Source: Candidatus Parcubacteria bacterium (GTDB lineage Bacteria > Patescibacteriota > Minisyncoccia > Phycocordibacterales > UBA918). Taken from it: DNA of 35,158 bases. Below the pieces are notes generated by a model that saw only the letters and a program-made list of their open reading frames with translations, had not been told where the DNA came from and ran no database searches. Location of the stretch: assembly GCA_021767645.1 (NCBI GenBank), contig JAASSY010000004.1, positions 1-35,158 of the forward strand, read 5' to 3'. The translations under genes and the position numbers were made by a program. The stretch's first letter is position 1, and the number at the start of each line of letters is the position of its first letter. Shown here piece by piece: positions 16,896 to 25,048 of this stretch.

Positions 16896-17585
16896 CTAGT
16901 TCTCAGTTACCGTCAAAGTAGATGTCGCGGTGTAAAAACCAGTCTCTACACTAGCTCCAGAACTGACTTGTACTTGGAAGTTAAGGGTTGTTGTAGCGCC
17001 TTCACCAGGGGTGGCAGAACTACGGTTAACGAGCGTCTCTGGGTTTGTCGCTGCTCCAGAACCAGTGTTGTACCAACACGTTCCTGCTTGCGACACTGAA
17101 CCAGTTGAACAGTCGCTAGCACCATCACTCAAAAATGTAGGGTCCATATCTGCAGCAACACCCGAAGCAGTGTAAGCAAAAGCTGCCTCACCAGCTCCTA
17201 CGGTCATAGTGTAGTCTCCATTTGTATCACCGGTATCGTAATTTGGGATAGAACTGGTTCCAGTTTCTTGTTGCATCGCTACACTATCAGCGAATTCAAT
17301 GGTCATGGTATATCCTGCCGGGTTGTTAGTGGTGACATTCACTGACGTGGTGCCGAAAGATGTACCGCCAGAAATACCTTGGATAGTATTATCCATAATG
17401 ACATCATTTGGCTGCGTAACAGCAAGTTCGCCAGTGATCTCCTGTCGAACAGTAAAGTCTCGGGTGGTCTGCCCATTGACAACACTCGGTTCAGATAGCA
17501 TGTACCCCGTTATGAGCAGCAGGGCTACTGTGAGCGTACAGCTAACTGCTGTCATGATTGGATTGCCGCGTAAAAATGTTTGCAT
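16896..17585 (-). CDS. Secreted beta-rich surface protein (paralog of 15002..15772)
   Basis: Likely start MQTFLRGNPIMTAVSCTLTVALLLITGYML (17585). TTRDFTVRQEITGELAV, GISGGTSFGTTSVNVTTNNPAGYTMTI, ASDCS...GTCWYN. Confidence 0.8.
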   Translation of the reverse strand: MQTFLRGNPIMTAVSCTLTVALLLITGYMLSEPSVVNGQTTRDFTVRQEITGELAVTQPNDVIMDNTIQGISGGTSFGTTSVNVTTNNPAGYTMTIEFADSVAMQQETGTSSIPNYDTGDTNGDYTMTVGAGEAAFAYTASGVAADMDPTFLSDGASDCSTGSVSQAGTCWYNTGSGAATNPETLVNRSSATPGEGATTTLNFQVQVSSGASVETGFYTATSTLTVTEN

Positions 17586-17676
17586 ATAATTGTTAACTAA
17601 TACTGTAATACTATTTATTGTACTAATACATTGGCTGGATTTTAAGCATACAGCGCTCTTTTGTGGATAACAGTAA

Positions 17677-20600
17677 CTACTCTGCACTACCAGTTGAGCT
17701 GGCTGCCGCCTGACTGCTCTCAGCTGCAGTAGTGGTTTCGACAACAGCGGCTGGTGTTTCGGTATTATCTGTTTCGGCCTGGCTCGATTGCAGTCTCATC
17801 TCTGCTGGCGCTGTACTTGAGCTACTAGATGTCTGTATGTTAGCCGCGGTGGTCTCTGTCTCAGCGTCACCACTACTACGTTCTACACGTTGGCTACTAA
17901 TTGTGCTGGTAGCTGTATCAGTCGTACGTTGGTCTTCTGCTGTATCTAATGTAACTGTAGTTGTGGCAGCGGTGCTGGCATTTGTAGCAGCGACGTCATT
18001 GGGCACTGTCGCTGTCGCTGACCCACTCGTTGATAAACCGAAGTTACTGTCATCTTGTTCGTCTGATGGTACAGTGGTGCTTTCTACCGCTGCAGACTCG
18101 TCGCTACTACTAGCGAGACGGGCGACTTCTGCCTGGAGAGTATCTACTTGTGCTTTAAGATCAGCCACATCAGCTTGCGTTGTTTGTATAGTACCCCAAA
18201 GCTCTTTCACTGCCTCGACCACGACAGCCACAATGTTGCGGGTATTAAGTGACCAGTAGTCACCACCGGTGCGCACCACCTCTGGCAACACAGCTTCCAC
18301 TTCTTGGGCAATGAACCCAATTTCCACCTGCTCACCAAACCGTTCTGTATCACGCCACTTATAACGCACACCGCGCAACTGTAGTAGCGTACTGAGTGCT
18401 TCGTCAATAGTACTGATGTCTTCCTTCAAGCGTACATCTGATGGATCGCGAATGATGTTGCCGTTGCTGTCAGTTGTCAGGTTAGTCGCACCACCCAGCA
18501 AATCAGAGCTCTGCACTGCCCCAGCCACCGTCAATGTACCGTTATTTGATGTGGTACCAATACTGACAGCGCCAAGAAAGTGTGAATGTGCACTACTGTT
18601 AATTTCTAGAGCACTATCAACCCGCAATCCATTACTACCAATGTATACCTGACCTTCAAGCGCAGTACGACCGGCGTTTACCAACCTAGTATCGATATCA
18701 ACCTGACCAACTGCTGCTGAAGCAAACTGTGCCGACTGACCACTCACAGTTGGTATATCAAACACCACCATGTCATCACCAGCACCGCTGGTCGCCACAA
18801 CGATGTAACTACCACGAACTGCAACTGCATTGGCGTTGCCGGCAATAATATTGGCAGAGCCAGTACGAACAGGACTAGCTGGATCGCTGATGTCAACGAT
18901 GTGTAAATCATCTCCAGCGCTCAACGTAGTTACGTACGCGTAGTCACCCACAACACTAAGACCAAGACCAGATGAATCAAGATTCAGAGAACCAACTTCA
19001 TTTAGTGTTAATGGATCGCTGATGTCAATGATGTGAAAATCATCTCCATCGGAATTGGTAACGGCGTACAATGTGTCACGACTTACAGCCAAGTCACTTA
19101 CCGAATCAGCCATATTCAGCGAGCCCACTTCACTAACCGCAGTTGAACTAGCAACGTCAATCACGTGAATGTCATCACCACTCTCATTCGTGGCAACATA
19201 TGCATAACCACGGTTTACCACTACTGCGTTTGCTTGGTCAGCTAACGAGAGTGAGTCAGTTATAAAGGGACTGGTCTTGTTTGTAATATCAACGACATGG
19301 AATTCATCTGTAAGGTTGTCGGTCACTACGTAGGCAAAGTTACCTTCTATTGCTACACCAAGCGCATCAGTTGGTAAATCGAGCGAACCGACTTGTACCG
19401 GATTACTCGGGTCACTGATATCAATAATGTGGAAGTCATCGCCTGTGAACAAAGTTGTGACATAAGCGTAATCTCCCACTACGTTCACTGAAGTAGCTTC
19501 AGTTGGTAGATTGATACCGGCTACAAACATTGGGTTTGTTCGATCACTGATATCTACAACCGTAAAATCATCACCGCTTGTTCGAGATACAACGTAAGCA
19601 TATTTACCCTGCAGTGCTACGTCGTTACTACCGTCATCGAGATCTACTGAACCTGCTTGATTCGGTGTGTACGGTGCTGCCGCGGTACCACCGCGTTGCA
19701 AGAGTGATCCTCCTAGTACTTCTAACTGCTCTGCTGGGACTGCCGTACCCACACCAACCCGACCCGAACCATTACCGAAGAAAATACCAGCTGAGTCGTC
19801 ATTATTAAAAAATGTTACATCCCCCTTCACCGACAATTCAGAAGACGGTGTGGCTCCACCCAGCGCTAAGTTGGTACCATCAAACGCCAGGTTGCTGCTC
19901 TGGAGGAGCGCCGAACTACTGGCGTTGACATACGGGATCGTGTTAGCCGCCAGTGAGTTTGGTGTATCCGTCAAACCAACGTACGTCTCTGAACCACCAC
20001 CCACCGTTCCCACTGGGGCAAAGCGTAAGTTGCCACTGCCATCAGTCACCAAAATCGTGTCCTCCGCTCCGTCTGTAACTGGGAGGGTCCAGGTTACATT
20101 GCTGGCCAACGAACTAGACGCTCGAAAGCCAACGTAGTTGCTATTCCCGGCGCTGTAGAAACGTAGGCGGTTCTCATCAGCTAGACTGATATCACCAGCT
20201 ACCGTCAGTGACGATAGCGCTGCACCACCACCAATCGACAAATTCGTACCATCAAATACGAAATTGCTTGACTGCGTCAACCCTGAAGTAGTAGCGTTAG
20301 CGAACTGCACCGCTCCCGCCACTAGAGAGCTTGGGGTGTCACTCAAGCCAGTGTACGTACCGTCGCCAAACCCGAGCGTACTCGACGCCACGTTTACCCA
20401 CTCCGCACCATCGTACTGCAGCAGATCACCAGCCGACGTGGTCGCTAAGGTTACATCGTTAAGAGCTGTCAATTCTGCCGCCCCACCAAGACACGTTCCA
20501 TCGACACGCACACAACCACCGGTAACTGACACATCTCCCACAACTGACAGTCGACTGGCAGGTGTACTGGTACCAATACCTACGTTTCCGGTACTCATAG

Positions 20601-22470
20601 TCGTTCCAGTACCATCAAGACCGGTCCCAAACAGCAAGTTGCCAATGTTGAGCTGATGGGAACCGGTACTACTCGGCGCCTCTACATCGTAACCAATAAT
20701 AATATTGTTCGAACCGGTAGTGAGGCTGTCAGCTGCTTGGTAACCAAGTAGAAGGTTATTATCGGCACCACTTTGAGCATTATATCCAGCCCGGTAACCC
20801 AGTACTACGTTGTTACGCGTACCAGCAGTCGCACCTGAAAAAACTGATCCGCTACCTCCACGCAACGCCAAGCTACCCACCACAACTGAGTTCGTTGCGT
20901 TCATACGACCACCAGCTTCGTAGCCGATCAATTCTGCAAAGGAACTTGCTTGGTTATATCCTGCCTGCACCCCTAGTGCGATATTGTTATCACCCGTCAT
21001 CGCACCACCGGTAACATAGCCGAGCAAGAGGTTGTCATCACCTTGATTTCCTGCGCCGCTAGCGTACCCTAATGCTACGAGCCGATCCCCACTGTTGCCC
21101 GTCCCTGCAAACGAACCAATGTACGTCCCCTCAGTGCCAACGCCACTTTGCCACGCCAACTCACCAAGCGCCACAGTGTCACCGCTATTATCAGCGTACA
21201 GTACTCGAGTACCATCAAGAGCTAGACCAATACCACTACCAAGTGAAAGGTCGGTAGCATCGAACGTCAACGCCCGATCTTGTGTCATCGCGGTACCACT
21301 AGCATTAACAAACGCGATTGCATTAGACTCGTACGCACTCGGCGTATCACTTAAGCCAAGGTACGTACCGATCTCAGGTGCCGTGATACATGTCCCATCA
21401 ATCGCAAAACATCCGTCGGTCACGTTAATGGTGGAAGCAAACGTCGACGTGCCCGCTCCCGTGGCAGTGATCAGGCCCCCAGCTAAGACATCGTTAGCTA
21501 CCCGCAGACCACCGCTCTGTGTGGAGCTGGTACCGATACTCACTTGCGTAAAGTAAGCTGCCGCTCGAGAACTAAACCCGATTGGTGTGGCATTGATATT
21601 GCCATTACGGATGGTGAGGTCCTCTGCCACGTCGTCGTCTTCAATACACTCATCACAACCACCTCGGTCACGTACCGAATCAAGAGTGGACTCGTTACTA
21701 ATCTCCAAGTCATCAATATCGATGTCGTCTCCAGCTTCAAGTTCCAGTTCACCCGTTTCACCACCCAGACTGGTCACGCCAGCGAACGCAGCTGAGATCA
21801 CCGGCCGAGCGGGACTGCCGGTAATGGAAATATTTTCTCCCGCTACCAGGGCGTTGACGATATTACTAGCGTATATTTCACCGGTACCCAGATCAACATT
21901 GGCGCCACCAGTGTCTATACCGCCAACCGCCAACACCTGGCCATTAAAAACAGCACTCGTATCGACCGTCAGCGCAGCAATAAGTGCCTCGGTATCCACT
22001 GTCAGCGCTGTTGCCGACACTTGCCCGGAGATAGCTGCTGCACCAGTCACCGTTGTTGTCGCTAGTTGGCTTCCCCCTCGTACTACTAAATCATCACCAA
22101 CAAGCAGGTCAGTGTTAAATACGATCCGCTCTACCGGGTCAGACGGAAAAATCCCGGTTCCGCCGGTGGCTCGCTCGAGTGAGGCGAGCGTATTGCTATC
22201 GACAACCGCACCGCCGATCTGAGCAGCCTGTAGCGACTGACCGTCAAACACCCGCGCCACTGTCTCGCTTGCCACCTGCCAGACTGCGTCTAGCTGCGCC
22301 GCTACTTTCCCCCACCACGACTCCTCTACTCCCACAGCCGCCTGCGTCGGTAATGGTGTACTTACGAGCAAACTTGCCAACAACAAGCAACCACAAAATC
22401 CCCGACCGACGTACCTGCGCGCGCTCTGGTTGGTTATGTTGTGTACTTGTTTTCCTACCGCATACTGCAT
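17677..22470 (-). CDS. Giant secreted fiber/adhesin-like protein: YadA-head-like and tail-fiber repeats, LVIVD-type beta-propeller, peptidase S74 chaperone, Ser/Thr-rich tail
   Basis: 1597 aa with signal peptide; repeats YxGLSDTPS..., NNLLLGYQA..., seven GDYAYVxxxxSGDDFHIIDISDP repeats; SDVRLKEDISTIDEALSTLLQLRGVRYKWR...IGFIAQEVEAVLPEVV. Confidence 0.9.
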   Translation of the reverse strand: MQYAVGKQVHNITNQSARRYVGRGFCGCLLLASLLVSTPLPTQAAVGVEESWWGKVAAQLDAVWQVASETVARVFDGQSLQAAQIGGAVVDSNTLASLERATGGTGIFPSDPVERIVFNTDLLVGDDLVVRGGSQLATTTVTGAAAISGQVSATALTVDTEALIAALTVDTSAVFNGQVLAVGGIDTGGANVDLGTGEIYASNIVNALVAGENISITGSPARPVISAAFAGVTSLGGETGELELEAGDDIDIDDLEISNESTLDSVRDRGGCDECIEDDDVAEDLTIRNGNINATPIGFSSRAAAYFTQVSIGTSSTQSGGLRVANDVLAGGLITATGAGTSTFASTINVTDGCFAIDGTCITAPEIGTYLGLSDTPSAYESNAIAFVNASGTAMTQDRALTFDATDLSLGSGIGLALDGTRVLYADNSGDTVALGELAWQSGVGTEGTYIGSFAGTGNSGDRLVALGYASGAGNQGDDNLLLGYVTGGAMTGDNNIALGVQAGYNQASSFAELIGYEAGGRMNATNSVVVGSLALRGGSGSVFSGATAGTRNNVVLGYRAGYNAQSGADNNLLLGYQAADSLTTGSNNIIIGYDVEAPSSTGSHQLNIGNLLFGTGLDGTGTTMSTGNVGIGTSTPASRLSVVGDVSVTGGCVRVDGTCLGGAAELTALNDVTLATTSAGDLLQYDGAEWVNVASSTLGFGDGTYTGLSDTPSSLVAGAVQFANATTSGLTQSSNFVFDGTNLSIGGGAALSSLTVAGDISLADENRLRFYSAGNSNYVGFRASSSLASNVTWTLPVTDGAEDTILVTDGSGNLRFAPVGTVGGGSETYVGLTDTPNSLAANTIPYVNASSSALLQSSNLAFDGTNLALGGATPSSELSVKGDVTFFNNDDSAGIFFGNGSGRVGVGTAVPAEQLEVLGGSLLQRGGTAAAPYTPNQAGSVDLDDGSNDVALQGKYAYVVSRTSGDDFTVVDISDRTNPMFVAGINLPTEATSVNVVGDYAYVTTLFTGDDFHIIDISDPSNPVQVGSLDLPTDALGVAIEGNFAYVVTDNLTDEFHVVDITNKTSPFITDSLSLADQANAVVVNRGYAYVATNESGDDIHVIDVASSTAVSEVGSLNMADSVSDLAVSRDTLYAVTNSDGDDFHIIDISDPLTLNEVGSLNLDSSGLGLSVVGDYAYVTTLSAGDDLHIVDISDPASPVRTGSANIIAGNANAVAVRGSYIVVATSGAGDDMVVFDIPTVSGQSAQFASAAVGQVDIDTRLVNAGRTALEGQVYIGSNGLRVDSALEINSSAHSHFLGAVSIGTTSNNGTLTVAGAVQSSDLLGGATNLTTDSNGNIIRDPSDVRLKEDISTIDEALSTLLQLRGVRYKWRDTERFGEQVEIGFIAQEVEAVLPEVVRTGGDYWSLNTRNIVAVVVEAVKELWGTIQTTQADVADLKAQVDTLQAEVARLASSSDESAAVESTTVPSDEQDDSNFGLSTSGSATATVPNDVAATNASTAATTTVTLDTAEDQRTTDTATSTISSQRVERSSGDAETETTAANIQTSSSSSTAPAEMRLQSSQAETDNTETPAAVVETTTAAESSQAAASSTGSAE
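18740..19660 (-). repeat. Seven-fold LVIVD-type propeller repeat region within the giant surface protein
   Basis: Seven ~43-aa repeats, e.g. GSLNLDSSGLGLSVVGDYAYVTTLSAGDDLHIVDISDPASPVRT. Confidence 0.88.
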
Positions 22471-22488
22471 ACACCCGAGCTGTCGCTC

Positions 22489-22497
22489 ATTATATCA
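22489..22497 (-). promoter_or_regulatory. Extended -10 promoter TGA-TATAAT for the giant surface protein gene
   Basis: Minus strand TTGATATAATGAGC, 18 bp upstream of ATG at 22470. Confidence 0.6.
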
Positions 22498-22531
22498 ATG
22501 GTAGCACGTAGATGCGCTTACAACGGTTCTG

Positions 22532-22822
22532 TTACTGAGGAAATGTGACTTCTTGTAGTTCTTGTTTGTACACTTTAGCGAGATTGTCAGCGAAAAATAA
22601 TACACCTGTTTCGATAGTAAACTCCACCGCCTCACCCGTCACTGGTTCGAGTGTCACTGGTACCGCCTTAAGCAAAGTCATAAAGCGCGCATGATCCGGC
22701 ATAATCGAAAACGGACCTTCACTATTTTCACTATGGAGTGACGTAACATCACCTTCCCACTCCACTGCCAGCGGCGACAAAATTTGTACGGTAAATGTCG
22801 CTGCTTTAGCCATGGTTCCCAC
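22532..22822 (-). CDS. atpC: F1-type ATPase epsilon subunit, N-terminal beta-sandwich only
   Basis: 96 aa; FTVQILSPLAVEWEGDVTSLHSENSEGPFSIMPDHARFMTLLK; no C-terminal helical hairpin. Confidence 0.88.
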   Translation of the reverse strand: MGTMAKAATFTVQILSPLAVEWEGDVTSLHSENSEGPFSIMPDHARFMTLLKAVPVTLEPVTGEAVEFTIETGVLFFADNLAKVYKQELQEVTFPQ

Positions 22823-24218
22823 TGATACCAGCTGACGCTAGGTCACCGATGTATAAAAATTGCTCGGCTGGCACGTTATCGACCGCTCCTGAGAGAATCG
22901 TAGCTACATCCTGCACAACCATCGCCCGCTCTACGCGCGCCGCCGTCCGACCAGTCTCCACCGCTGTCGCCTCAAAGCCTTGCGTCATATAATTAATCAC
23001 TTTCTGTGCCCGACTATAGCGCTTTTGGTTCTCAGCGGACAGTTCTTCTTCACCAACAATCGATACAATGCGCTTCAATTGTTTGTATTGGTTCAGCGTT
23101 TCTACGGCCTGCGTAGCAGTGGTGTAGTGCTCTTCCCCAACGACGTTTGGTTTCAACGCCTTCGATGTCGAGTCAAACGCATTGACGGCCGGATAGTGTC
23201 CTTCATACGTCATATCGCGCGAGAGGATTACCACAGCGTCCATATGTGGCATGGTCGCTGATACCGCTGGGTTACCAAACTCGTCAGCTGGTACGTACAC
23301 TGTTTGCACTGCTGTGACCGACGCGTCGGGCGTGGAGTAGAGCCGGTTTTCAAAAGCAGCAATATCAGACTGCAAGGTCGGTTGGTAACCGAACTCCGAC
23401 GGCAGCTCCGAGAGTAAAGTCGACAACTCACTACCCGCTTGCAGGAAACGAAATACGTTATCGACAAAAAACAATACGTCTTGCTTTTCTTCGTCACGGA
23501 AGTGCTCCACCACGGTTGCAGCGGCAGCTGCAGTCAAGGCTCGCACGGCAGCGTTTTTATTAATATGTCCGAACACTAAAGCAGTCCGATCCAGTACATC
23601 ATGCTCCTTTAGTGACGACCACAAAGCGTGACCTTCCCGGATACGCTCGCCGATACCAGCAAATACTGACACACCCCGCCCGCGGTATACGACGTTCCGT
23701 AAAATTTCTTCCTGCAACGTCGTTTTGCCGACACCAGCACCGCCTACCAGCGCCATCTTGCCACCCCGCATCAACGGGGTGAAGAAATCAATCGCCTTAA
23801 TGCCTGTCTCGAGCACCTCACTCGGCCGCTCTACCGTCATTCCTTGCGACATGGTGTGTGGTGGATAAATCTGCTTGCGCGCTACGTTCGTCAAGTCAGC
23901 TCCGCCATCAATTGCTTCACCATAGAGGTTCATCACCCGCCCCAATACGTCAGCACCCACCGGAATCGTAATCTGACTGCCTGTCCCCACGACAACCATG
24001 TCGCGCTCAATACTGTCGGCGTCAGACAGTAACAAGCAGTAGAGGGTATGCGTGTCCTCGTAGGCATAGACTTCAAGCCGTACCGTGGCGTCATCAGCTG
24101 CGGTCAAAAGTTCTCGCAACACTGGTCGATACTCACCTTCGCAACTCACCCGGACCACCTGGCCGGCGACACCACGGACGTAACCAACTGTGTATGTTGT
24201 TTTCTCTGAGGTACTCAT
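22806..24218 (-). CDS. atpD: F1-type ATPase beta subunit
   Basis: 470 aa; GGAGVGKTT, FAGIGERIREGHALW, DVLFFVDNVFRFLQAGSELSTLL, GYQPTL, YVPADEFGNPAVSATMPHMDA. Confidence 0.95.
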   Translation of the reverse strand: MSTSEKTTYTVGYVRGVAGQVVRVSCEGEYRPVLRELLTAADDATVRLEVYAYEDTHTLYCLLLSDADSIERDMVVVGTGSQITIPVGADVLGRVMNLYGEAIDGGADLTNVARKQIYPPHTMSQGMTVERPSEVLETGIKAIDFFTPLMRGGKMALVGGAGVGKTTLQEEILRNVVYRGRGVSVFAGIGERIREGHALWSSLKEHDVLDRTALVFGHINKNAAVRALTAAAAATVVEHFRDEEKQDVLFFVDNVFRFLQAGSELSTLLSELPSEFGYQPTLQSDIAAFENRLYSTPDASVTAVQTVYVPADEFGNPAVSATMPHMDAVVILSRDMTYEGHYPAVNAFDSTSKALKPNVVGEEHYTTATQAVETLNQYKQLKRIVSIVGEEELSAENQKRYSRAQKVINYMTQGFEATAVETGRTAARVERAMVVQDVATILSGAVDNVPAEQFLYIGDLASAGISGNHG

Positions 24219-25048
24219 ATAGCTCGGTCGGATGTAAAGCCGGCAAAGGTTTCCAGGAGGCGTAGGTTTTTAATGGTGCTGATCTCTCGGTGAATGTGAC
24301 GCTCTTCTTTCTTCACCCGTTCAGTTGCTCGCTCGCGAGCTCGCTGCATTTTCATCAAACGAGCAGCAGTGAGCGCTAAACGTGTCTCAAGCAGCGTCCG
24401 TGAGAGTAAAACAATACGAATCTGGGTTTGAAAAAACGTCATAATCTCTCCGAGCTCTGGTTCACAAATATACTCCACTGCTGGCCCGTCTGGCTCAACG
24501 GACGTCGGTCGATGGGTCACGTCGGTTGCCGCCGGCTTTTGCTCGAATGAATTAATAAACGTCGGATGCACTACCACCACTGAGGCGTACGGGACCATAG
24601 CGTCAACAACTGTCTGCAGCTCACTGTTGCTGGGTGTGCTCCCTGCAAACTGTGTCGTACCGACCACCTGTGGTACATCGTGCTGGTCGAGATACTGTGC
24701 ACCAGTTGCACCAATCACGTAACCGTCTGCGTTATTGTCTTCTACCAAACGAGCGAAACGATCCATCACGTAGTTATTAAGATTGCCATAGAAACGATTA
24801 TTGGCCGTCACGGCGATATACAACGTACCGGTCTTGGTGTGTTGTGGTAGTGCCACCCCCTCACGTTCAGCGTAGTGAGCCACGAGCGCAGTCAGTTCGT
24901 GTAGTTCCTCGTAGTACGCTTTGTTGGCATCAAAAATCGACCGAATCGACTGCAAGCGGTTGGCACTGATATCACGCAACATCGTGGTCACAAACGCAGC
25001 TGTTTGGGTTGTTTGCAACTGTTCTTGTAACTCAGTGATGATCGACAT
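24215..25048 (-). CDS. atpG: F1-type ATPase gamma subunit, divergent
   Basis: 277 aa; TANNRFYGNLNNYV (cf. SDRGLCGGLN), C-terminal ETRLALTAARLMKMQRARERATE; position between alpha and beta. Confidence 0.85.
   Translation of the reverse strand: MSIITELQEQLQTTQTAAFVTTMLRDISANRLQSIRSIFDANKAYYEELHELTALVAHYAEREGVALPQHTKTGTLYIAVTANNRFYGNLNNYVMDRFARLVEDNNADGYVIGATGAQYLDQHDVPQVVGTTQFAGSTPSNSELQTVVDAMVPYASVVVVHPTFINSFEQKPAATDVTHRPTSVEPDGPAVEYICEPELGEIMTFFQTQIRIVLLSRTLLETRLALTAARLMKMQRARERATERVKKEERHIHREISTIKNLRLLETFAGFTSDRAI

Noticed and set aside
17586-17744. N-terminal extension of the 282-aa ORF overlapping the end of the giant gene
   Set aside because: Signal peptide begins at MQTFLRGNPIM (17585); the extension has no exported-protein character and overlaps coding sequence.
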